This document shows, piece by piece, positions 1 through 6,734 of a DNA stretch of 64,000 nt (its first letter is position 1; each line of letters opens with the position of its first letter). The notes under the pieces were generated by a model. That model searched no databases. It worked only from the letters and a program-made list of their open reading frames with translations, and had not been told where the DNA came from. The translations under genes and the position numbers were made by a program. Origin of the DNA: an uncultured Burkholderiales bacterium (lineage in GTDB: Bacteria; Pseudomonadota; Gammaproteobacteria; Burkholderiales; Burkholderiaceae); assembly GCA_946480465.1 (NCBI GenBank), contig CAMLJY010000004.1, forward strand, positions 1-64,000, given 5' to 3'.

Positions 1-49
1 TTGGCTTGGTTATCGACCTTAGGGCCTGACAACGGGCCAACATCTACCA

Positions 50-1435
50 ATGACGCAATGGATCGTGCCGGCACTGCTGGCACTGAACACGCTGCTGCTG
101 CTGGCGTGGTGGCTGAAGGGCGGAGACAAGGAACGCCAGGCACGCGAGGACGAGGCCCGCCGTGCCGAACGCGCGCAGCTGGAGGCGGCGCTGCGCAGCG
201 AGCTGCAGGACACCTCGCGTGCGACGCGGCAGGAACTGGCCGCCGCGCTGGCGCTGCAGCAGCAGACGCTGCTGGCGCAAAGCGGCGAGGTCGCCCGCAC
301 GCAGAACGAGCAGATCGATTCCTTCCGCGCGCAGCTGGGCGCGATGCAGCAGGCCATCGCGCAGACGCTGCAGGGCGCGACGACCAACCTGGCCGAGCAG
401 CTGCGCGGCCTGAGCGAGTCGAACGAGCGCCGGCTGGCCGAGGTACGGCAGGTCGTCGAAGGCCGCCTGCACGCGCTGCAGGAAGGCAACGAGAAGAAGC
501 TCGAGCAGATGCGCGCCACCGTCGACGAGAAGCTGCACGCCACGCTCGAGCAGCGCCTGGGCGAAAGCTTCCGCCAGGTGGCCGACCGGCTGGAACAGGT
601 GCACAAGGGCCTGGGCGAGATGCAGGGCCTGGCGCGCGACGTCGGCTCGCTGAACCGGGTGCTGACCAACGTGAAGACGCGCGGCATCTACGGCGAAGTG
701 CAGCTGGCCGGGCTGCTGGAACAGGTGCTGGCGCGCGAGCAGTACGCGGCCAACGTCGAGACCGTGCCGGGCTCCGGTGCGCGCGTCGAATTCGCGATCC
801 GGCTGCCCGGCCGGCGCGACGATGGCGCGCCGCTGTGGCTGCCGATCGACGCCAAGTTCCCGCGCGAGGACTACGAACGCCTGCTCGATGCACAGGAGCG
901 CGCCGACGCCGCCGGCGTCGAGGTCGCGGCCAAGGCCATCGAGGCGCGGCTGAAGCTCGAGGCCAAGACCATCCGCGACAAGTACGTGGCGGCGCCGCAC
1001 ACCACCGATTTCGCGATCCTGTTCGTGCCCACCGAGAGCCTGTACGCCGAGGCGTTGCGCCGCCCGGGCCTGGCCGAGACCCTGCAGCGTGAATACCGCA
1101 TCACCCTGGCCGGGCCCACCACGCTGCTGGCCACGCTGTCCAGCCTGCAGATGGGCTTCCGCACCGTGGCGCTGGAAAAGCGCAGTGCCGAGGTGTGGCA
1201 GGTGCTGGGCGCGGTGAAGACCGAGTTCATGAAGTTCGGCGAGGTGCTGGCCAAGACCAAGAAGAAGCTGGACGAGGCCGGCAACACCATCGAGGCCGCG
1301 GAGGTGCGCACGCGCGCGATGGCGCGCCAGCTGCGCAACGTCGAAGCGCTGCCCGAGCAGCGCACGCAGCAGCTGCTGCCGGGCCTGTCCGACGACAACG
1401 AGCCCGACCTCTTCGACGGGAGGCCGTCTGCCTGA
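50..1435 (+). CDS. rmuC: RmuC family DNA recombination protein
   Basis: 461 aa, the usual RmuC length. A short N-terminal hydrophobic anchor (about residues 4-16) is followed by a long Ala/Gln/Glu-rich coiled coil (about 25-190) and the globular RmuC domain (about 200-420), with the conserved stretches GSLNRVLTNVKTRGIYGE and LWLPIDAKFPREDYERL. The family has a PD-(D/E)XK-like fold and in E. coli limits recombination at inverted repeats. The ATG start has only a weak ribosome site. The MFS gene starts 7 bases after the stop, so the two are probably cotranscribed, although no functional link is evident. Confidence 0.95.
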   Translation: MTQWIVPALLALNTLLLLAWWLKGGDKERQAREDEARRAERAQLEAALRSELQDTSRATRQELAAALALQQQTLLAQSGEVARTQNEQIDSFRAQLGAMQQAIAQTLQGATTNLAEQLRGLSESNERRLAEVRQVVEGRLHALQEGNEKKLEQMRATVDEKLHATLEQRLGESFRQVADRLEQVHKGLGEMQGLARDVGSLNRVLTNVKTRGIYGEVQLAGLLEQVLAREQYAANVETVPGSGARVEFAIRLPGRRDDGAPLWLPIDAKFPREDYERLLDAQERADAAGVEVAAKAIEARLKLEAKTIRDKYVAAPHTTDFAILFVPTESLYAEALRRPGLAETLQREYRITLAGPTTLLATLSSLQMGFRTVALEKRSAEVWQVLGAVKTEFMKFGEVLAKTKKKLDEAGNTIEAAEVRTRAMARQLRNVEALPEQRTQQLLPGLSDDNEPDLFDGRPSA

Positions 1436-1442
1436 GCACCCG

Positions 1443-2660
1443 GTGCCTGGCCGCCCCGTGCCGGCGCGCGGGGACATCGCACGGGTGCTGCCGGCGCTGA
1501 TCGCCGGCCAGATCGCGCTGCATGCCGCGATGGCCGGGCAGCGCATGGCCGCGCCGCTGCAGGCGCTGCAGGATGGCCACAGCGCCTGGTCGGTGGGCGT
1601 GCTGCTGGCCCTGTTCGCGGCGCTGCCGGTGCTCACCGCGATCGGGTCCGGCCGCATGGCCGACCGCCACGGCTACCACCGCCCGCTGCGCGTCGCCGTG
1701 GGCTGCACGGTGGTTGGCGCGGGTCTCGCGCTGCTGGCTTGCTTCGTGCCGGGCTGGTGGCGCTTCGGGCTGCTGTGCCTGGGCGCGGCGACGAGCGGCG
1801 TCGGCACCAACGTCGGCCTCATCGTGATCCAGCGCACTGCCGGGCACCTGGCGGCTGATTCGACCGAGCGCCTGCGCGTCTTCAGCTGGCTGGGCATTGC
1901 GCCGTCGCTGGCGAACGTGGTCGGGCCGGTGGCGGCGGGCTTCATGATCGATGCCGGCGGCTTTGCCGCCGCCTACGCGCTGATGTGCGCGCTGCCGCTG
2001 CTGTCGCTGCTGGTGGCGCGGCGGGTGCCGGCGGTCGCGCGGCGCGCGGCCGCGTCGCTGGAGGGCGAGCGCGGCAGCACCTGGGACCTGCTGGCCACGC
2101 CGGGCCTGAAGCGGCTGCTGTTCGTCAACTGGCTGCTCTCGGCCAGCTGGGACGTGCACAGCTTCGCGGTGCCGGTGCTGGGCCACGACCGCGGCTACAG
2201 CGCGTCGACGATCGGCATCGTGCTGGGCAGCTTCACGCTCGCCGTCACCGTGGTGCGCTTCGTCATCCCGATGCTGGCGCACAAGCTGCGCGAGGTGAGC
2301 GTGCTGCGCGCGGCGATGGTGATGACCGGCGTCGTGTTCGCCGTCTACCCGTTCGCGAAGACGCCCTGGCTGATGGGCGTGTGCGCCACCTTGCTGGGGC
2401 TCACGCTGGGCGCGGTGCAGCCGATGATCATGTCCACGCTGCACCACCTCACGCCCGCGCACCGCCACGGCGAGGCCATCGCCTTCCGCTCGATGGCGAT
2501 CAACGCCTCCAGCAGCGTGATGCCGCTGGCCTTCGGCGTCGCCGGCTCGGTGCTGGGGCCGGGCGTGATGTTCTGGATCATGGGCGCCGCGGTCGGCGCC
2601 GGCAGTTGGGTCGCGCGCGGGCTCACGAGGGCATTCGCTGCCGCTGACGTGCGGAGTTAG
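1443..2660 (+). CDS. MFS transporter
   Basis: 405 aa polytopic inner-membrane protein with about 12 hydrophobic segments. A motif-A-like loop, GSGRMADRHGYHRPL, lies between TM2 and TM3, as is typical of major facilitator drug/metabolite permeases. The start is a GTG 7 bases after the rmuC stop. The 3' end overlaps the end of the convergent DUF2917-like gene by 38 bases. The substrate cannot be told from sequence. Drug or aromatic-acid efflux are possible, and the neighbouring MocR regulator does not settle it. Confidence 0.9.
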   Translation: MPGRPVPARGDIARVLPALIAGQIALHAAMAGQRMAAPLQALQDGHSAWSVGVLLALFAALPVLTAIGSGRMADRHGYHRPLRVAVGCTVVGAGLALLACFVPGWWRFGLLCLGAATSGVGTNVGLIVIQRTAGHLAADSTERLRVFSWLGIAPSLANVVGPVAAGFMIDAGGFAAAYALMCALPLLSLLVARRVPAVARRAAASLEGERGSTWDLLATPGLKRLLFVNWLLSASWDVHSFAVPVLGHDRGYSASTIGIVLGSFTLAVTVVRFVIPMLAHKLREVSVLRAAMVMTGVVFAVYPFAKTPWLMGVCATLLGLTLGAVQPMIMSTLHHLTPAHRHGEAIAFRSMAINASSSVMPLAFGVAGSVLGPGVMFWIMGAAVGAGSWVARGLTRAFAAADVRS

Positions 2661-3024
2661 CGATGGCGACGGCCAGGCGCTCGACGATCTGCCACACGCC
2701 GCGGGCGGCGGGCGACACGGTGACGCGGGGATCGCAGGCCGGCAGCGTGTCCAGTGCATGGCCGGCCTTGCCGCAGGCCAGCTGCACCTGAGCCGGCGCG
2801 TCGCCGGCTTCGACACGCACCCAGCCGTCGCGCGTCAGGGCATGGCCTTCACCGCAGCGCAGCGTGCGGCGCAGGCGCCAGGCCTGCTCGTCCAGGGATT
2901 CCGGCGGCTCGGTCAGCAGCAGGCTGCCTTGCGTGGCGAACAACTGGTCGCCGGCGTGCAGGCGCAGCATGCGGGCCTGGCCGGCTTGCAGCGAGATGCG
3001 GGCGGAGGAGGTCGTCGGGATCAT
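2623..3024 (-). CDS. DUF2917-like small protein
   Basis: 133 aa. The core, around ISLQAGQARMLRLHAGDQL and a later GEGHALTRDGWVRVEAG segment, resembles DUF2917, a small cupin-like family common in Burkholderiales whose function is unknown. I chose the ATG at 3024 over the longer frame to 3099 because GGAG lies 7-10 bases upstream and the extra N-terminus is Pro/Arg-rich low complexity. The gene is convergent with the MFS gene, overlapping its end, and divergent from the MocR-type regulator, so it may be that regulator's target. No signal peptide or membrane segment is visible. Confidence 0.7.
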   Translation of the reverse strand: MIPTTSSARISLQAGQARMLRLHAGDQLFATQGSLLLTEPPESLDEQAWRLRRTLRCGEGHALTRDGWVRVEAGDAPAQVQLACGKAGHALDTLPACDPRVTVSPAARGVWQIVERLAVAIANSARQRQRMPS

Positions 3025-3212
3025 CGTGTGCTCCGGTAAGGCGCCCACGCGGGGCGGATGAGGCCACTGTGCCGGCGTGCGCTGTTTCGCGGCAGGCACA
3101 ACGGCGGGTCATCTGCAGCGCAACAGTTGCTGTCTGCGGCGGCTGTTCTGGTCACAATCGCGCGGCTCTGTATCTGTTGCCGGCGCCCTCGGACGGGCGA
3201 CGATCAAGCTCC

Positions 3213-4643
3213 GTGCGCACCGACGAGCCCACCCTCTACCGCCGCATCGCCGACCACTACCTGGGCGCGATCCGTGCAGGCTCGCTCGGCGCCGGCGCGC
3301 GCTTTCCATCGGTGCGGCGCTTGATGAGCACCCACGAGGTCAGCCTGTCGACCGCGCTGCAGGCCTGCCGCTACCTGGAGGACCAGGGCTGGCTGGAGGC
3401 GCGGCCGCGCTCGGGTTACTTCGTGCGGCCGCCGCGCCGCGCCGGGCTGCTGCCGGCCAACGAGGTGGACGCCAGCGCGCCGCCGGACCCGGCGGACTAC
3501 GTCGGCATCCATGCCCGGGTGTCCGAGATCATCGCGCTTGGCCAGCAGCAGCCGGTCAGCGTGAACCTGGCGCTGGCGATCGGTGCGTCCGAGCTGTACC
3601 CCACCACCGCGCTGCAGCGCACGATGCAGCGCATCCTGCGGCAGCAGCCGACGATCCTGACCACGCAGTCGCGCCGGCATGGCCACCCGCTGCTGCGCGG
3701 CGCGCTGGCGCGGCGGGCGCTGGCGCGCGGCATCGTGGCCGCGCCGGACGAGGTGGTGGTCACCCACGGCTGCATCGAGGCCATCAACCTCGCGCTGCGC
3801 GCCGTCGCGCGGCCGGGCGACGCGGTGGTGGTGGAGTCCCCCACCTTCTACGGCCTGCTGCAGGTGCTGGAGAGCCTGGGCCTGCGCGCGCTGGAGGTGC
3901 CGGCGAGCCCCTACACCGGCCTGTCGCTCGATGCGCTGGCCTTCGCGCTGGAGCAGGACCCGTCGATCAAGGCCGTGGTCAGCATGCCCACCTGCCACAA
4001 CCCGCTGGGCAGCGTGATGCCGGACGCGCACAAGCAGCGCCTGGTGCAGCTGTGCGAGGCGCACGGCATCGCGCTGATCGAGGACGACATCTACGGCGAC
4101 ATGGGCGGCGACGTGCCCTACCGCGCGGCCAAGTCCTTCGACCGCAGCGGCCACGTCATCTACTGCCATTCGCTGAACAAGCTCCTGGCGCCCGGTTTCC
4201 GGCTGGGCTGGATGATCGCCGGCCGCTGGCAGGCGCGGGTGGAGATGCTGAAGTACGCGATGACCCGCTACAACGAGGAGCTGCCGCAGATGGTGGCCGG
4301 CGAGTTCGTCGACGGCCCCGGCTATGACCGCCACCTGCAGAAGCTGCGCCAGGCACTGCGTGCGCAGCGCGAGCAAATGGCCGAGTGCGTAGCACGTTAT
4401 TTCCCCAGCGGCACGCGCCTGAGCGTGCCGGAAGCCGGCATGCTGCTGTGGGTCGAGCTGCCGGAAGGGGTGTCGTCCTACGCGCTTTTCAAGGCGGCGC
4501 TGGCCGAAGGCATCAAGCTGTCGCCGGGTGGCATGTTCTCGAACAGCCCCCGCTTCGACAACTTCCTGCGCCTGAGCTGCGGCCGGCCGCACAGCGCGGC
4601 GGTGGACGAGGCGCTCAAGCGCGTCGGCGCGCTGATCGCCTGA
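3213..4643 (+). CDS. MocR/PdxR-type GntR regulator with aminotransferase domain
   Basis: 476 aa from the GTG at 3213. The frame stays open upstream, but that part is low complexity and overlaps the DUF2917 gene. The N-terminal winged helix (about 1-75, TLYRRIADHYLGAIRAGSL, then SVRRLMSTHEVSLSTALQA) is GntR-type. The rest is a fold-type-I aminotransferase domain with the PLP-lysine motif CHSLNKLLAPGFRLGW. MocR proteins sense PLP or amino acids and usually control a divergent gene, here the DUF2917-like gene. The start codon is uncertain because no strong ribosome site precedes it. Confidence 0.88.
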   Translation: MRTDEPTLYRRIADHYLGAIRAGSLGAGARFPSVRRLMSTHEVSLSTALQACRYLEDQGWLEARPRSGYFVRPPRRAGLLPANEVDASAPPDPADYVGIHARVSEIIALGQQQPVSVNLALAIGASELYPTTALQRTMQRILRQQPTILTTQSRRHGHPLLRGALARRALARGIVAAPDEVVVTHGCIEAINLALRAVARPGDAVVVESPTFYGLLQVLESLGLRALEVPASPYTGLSLDALAFALEQDPSIKAVVSMPTCHNPLGSVMPDAHKQRLVQLCEAHGIALIEDDIYGDMGGDVPYRAAKSFDRSGHVIYCHSLNKLLAPGFRLGWMIAGRWQARVEMLKYAMTRYNEELPQMVAGEFVDGPGYDRHLQKLRQALRAQREQMAECVARYFPSGTRLSVPEAGMLLWVELPEGVSSYALFKAALAEGIKLSPGGMFSNSPRFDNFLRLSCGRPHSAAVDEALKRVGALIA

Positions 4644-4658
4644 CGGGGCTTCGGCGCC

Positions 4659-5090
4659 TCAGGAATCCTTTGGCCGGGCCGGTGCGGGCGTGGGGTCGGG
4701 CGCCGCGAGGCCGACCTTCTCGGCCGCCTTGTGCACCGCGCGGCCGGTGGCGTCGGCACCGCGCTCGATGCCGCGGGCGGTGGCTTGCGCGCCGCGCTTG
4801 ATCCCGCGTTCGGCCGCCTTGGCGCCGCGTTCGATGCCGCGCGCGGTGGCCTGGGCGCCGCGCTCGATGCCACCGGCGGCGGCGTGCACGCCGCGCTGAA
4901 CCCCGCTGGCCGCCGCATGCGCGCCACGGGCCACGGCCGCGCCGGCGCGCTGGGCACCATCGGCCACCCTCGCGCCCACGGATTCGGCAGTGGCGGCGTT
5001 GGCGGCGGCCGGCAGCGCGACCGCGATGGCAGCGGCGAAGGCGGTGGCCCACTGCCGGGCGCCGACGGGAGAGGTCAGACGGATCTTCAT
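4659..5090 (-). CDS. Secreted Ala/Gly-rich protein with tandem 11-residue amphipathic repeats
   Basis: 143 aa. A signal peptide (about 1-33, ending ALPAAANAA) is followed by about eight imperfect 11-residue units of the type ARGIERGAQAT, then a Pro-rich tail. Spacing small residues and alternating Arg/Glu every 11 positions suggests a long amphipathic helix or helical hairpin, like surface-binding 11-mer repeat proteins. I recognise no family. It is convergent with the MocR gene (15-base gap). The low-complexity composition means several alternative frames are also open here, but only this frame has a signal peptide. Confidence 0.6.
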   Translation of the reverse strand: MKIRLTSPVGARQWATAFAAAIAVALPAAANAATAESVGARVADGAQRAGAAVARGAHAAASGVQRGVHAAAGGIERGAQATARGIERGAKAAERGIKRGAQATARGIERGADATGRAVHKAAEKVGLAAPDPTPAPARPKDS

Positions 5091-5197
5091 GCTGGCATTG
5101 TTCCGGGCCGGTGCGGGCGACCGCTGTAGGACAGCAGCGCGACCGATGGAAGGAAGGCCGGCAAACCCCGGTGGCGCGGCTGGGGGAGCAGTGGTCT

Positions 5198-5222
5198 AAT
5201 AAATCACCTTTCTTGATTTATT
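5198..5222. promoter_or_regulatory. AT-rich 9-7-9 palindrome upstream of the sugar kinase
   Basis: AATAAATCA and TGATTTATT form a perfect inverted repeat with a 7-base spacer. It stands out in a 70% G+C genome and ends 19 bases before the kinase ATG, next to the ribosome site. This is the layout of a repressor operator overlapping a promoter, or of a short 5' hairpin. No regulator gene is adjacent. Confidence 0.55.
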
Positions 5223-5241
5223 GGTGCCGGAGGTTCCAGCC

Positions 5242-6171
5242 ATGTTCATCGTCTGCGGAGAAGCCTTGTTCGACGTGTTCGCCACCGGCGACACGCCCAC
5301 CGGCATCGGCTTCGACGGCCGCATCGGCGGCTCCCCGTTCAACGTGGCGCTGGGCCTGGCGCGGCTGGGCCAACCGGTGGGCTTCCTGGGTGGGGTGGGC
5401 AGCGGCTTCGCCGGGGAACGGCTGATGCGCGCGCTGGCCGACGAAGGCATCGCGACCGACTGCGTCGCCCGCATCGACGCCCCGACGACGATCAGCCTGG
5501 TGGGCCTGGACGGCCGCGGCGTGCCGTCCTATGCCTTCTACGGCCACGGCGCCGCCGACCGGCTGCTGCAGCCGGAGCACCTGGCGGTGGTGCCGGCCGC
5601 GGCGCGCTGCTTCCACTTCGGCTCCTACGCGATGGTGGTTCAGCCGACGGGCGCGACGCAGCGCGAACTGATCGAGCGCGAGCGGGGCCGCAGCGTCATC
5701 AGCTACGACCCGAACATCCGCACCAACGTCGAACCCGACCTCGACGTGTGGCGCGCCACGCTGGACTGGATGCTGCCGCGCACCCACCTGCTGAAGGTGA
5801 GTGACGAAGACCTGGCACTGCTCTTCCCGGGCCGGCGCCTGGAGCATTTCGCGTCCGAGGCACTGGAGGCCGGGGTCCGGCTGGTCGTGATCACGCGCGG
5901 CGGTGAGGGAGCCGTCGGCTACACCCGGGAGGAGGCCGTCGTCGTGGCGCCGGATCGGGTGCAGGTCGTCGACACCGTGGGTGCCGGCGATACCTTCCAG
6001 GCGGCGCTGTTGACCTGGCTGGCCGAGCAGGGACGCCTGACGCCGGACGGCCTGGGCCGGCTCGGCCGCGAGCACGTGGCCCCGGCGCTGCGCTTCGCGG
6101 CGCGGGCGGCGGCAATCACCTGTTCGCGCCGGGGGGCGGACCTGCCGCGCCGCGCCGAATTGGGCGATTGA
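5242..6171 (+). CDS. PfkB-family carbohydrate kinase (fructokinase-like)
   Basis: 309 aa. The N-terminal GEALFDVFATGD and GGSPFNVALGLARLG motifs bind substrate, and the C-terminal DTVGAGDTFQAAL holds the GAGD anion hole and catalytic Asp of ribokinase/PfkB sugar kinases. Fructokinase is the closest functional guess; a ketodeoxygluconate or inosine kinase cannot be excluded. The ATG at 5242 is preferred over an upstream in-frame TTG because GGAGG sits 8 bases before it. The AT-rich palindrome just upstream suggests repression in the absence of a sugar. It is a single-gene unit. Confidence 0.9.
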   Translation: MFIVCGEALFDVFATGDTPTGIGFDGRIGGSPFNVALGLARLGQPVGFLGGVGSGFAGERLMRALADEGIATDCVARIDAPTTISLVGLDGRGVPSYAFYGHGAADRLLQPEHLAVVPAAARCFHFGSYAMVVQPTGATQRELIERERGRSVISYDPNIRTNVEPDLDVWRATLDWMLPRTHLLKVSDEDLALLFPGRRLEHFASEALEAGVRLVVITRGGEGAVGYTREEAVVVAPDRVQVVDTVGAGDTFQAALLTWLAEQGRLTPDGLGRLGREHVAPALRFAARAAAITCSRRGADLPRRAELGD

Positions 6172-6394
6172 GCGTGCCCCGCCGGGCGACAGGTCCCGCG
6201 GGCTGTCGCAGGGCCGCTGCTGGCGGACGCGCCTGAACTCGCGGCCGACGCCGCCAGCGCTGCGCGCATTCCGCGGCTGGCTGCTCGACGAGGTGTGCGC
6301 AGGGTAAGCGCTTGTGTCCAGCGCTTGACGGTGGGCGCGCCTGCCCCATGTGGGGAACTGGCGGCCGCCGATGGCCGTGGACAGGAGTGCCAAC

Positions 6395-6679
6395 GTGTGG
6401 AAGCGCCTGCTGCTGCTGTGGACCCTGGTGCGCAGTGACGCGCGCAAGCTCTGGCGTGCGCTGCGCCATCCCGCGTCGCCGGGCTGGCTGAAGCTGGGGG
6501 TGGGGCTGGTCGCGCTGTACGTGCTGTCGCCGGTGGACTTGCTGCCTGACGTGCTGCCGGTGCTCGGCATCGCGGACGACCTGGTGCTGGTGCCGCTGGC
6601 GATCCGCTGGCTGCTGAATCGCCTGCCGCCGCAGCTCTACGCGGAGATGGCCGACGAAGTGCCGCCGCGCCGCCGCTGA
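6395..6679 (+). CDS. YkvA/DUF1232 small membrane protein
   Basis: 94 aa from the GTG at 6395, which has AGGAG seven bases upstream. In-frame ATGs at 6350 and 6371 lack a ribosome site, so a slightly longer product is possible. The core KLGVGLVALYVLSPVDLLPD, followed by GIADDLVLVPLAIRWLL, is the DUF1232 signature: one hydrophobic helix with the conserved Ser-Pro-Val-Asp-Leu-Leu-Pro-Asp turn, then an acidic pair. The family's function is unknown. It converges on the GGDEF gene. Confidence 0.85.
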   Translation: MWKRLLLLWTLVRSDARKLWRALRHPASPGWLKLGVGLVALYVLSPVDLLPDVLPVLGIADDLVLVPLAIRWLLNRLPPQLYAEMADEVPPRRR

Positions 6680-6734
6680 GCCTTCGGCGGGCGCGCACGC
6701 GGCGCCTGGGCCGCGTCCAGCGCATGCATTCCAC

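Noticed and set aside
1..49. Promoter or gene end before rmuC
   Set aside because: Too little sequence; only a possible hairpin (GGGCC/GGCCC) is seen.
6302..6315. GGGTAAGCGCTTGT before the YkvA gene as another sigma-54 site
   Set aside because: The -12 GC is replaced by GT, and the gene lies outside the island.
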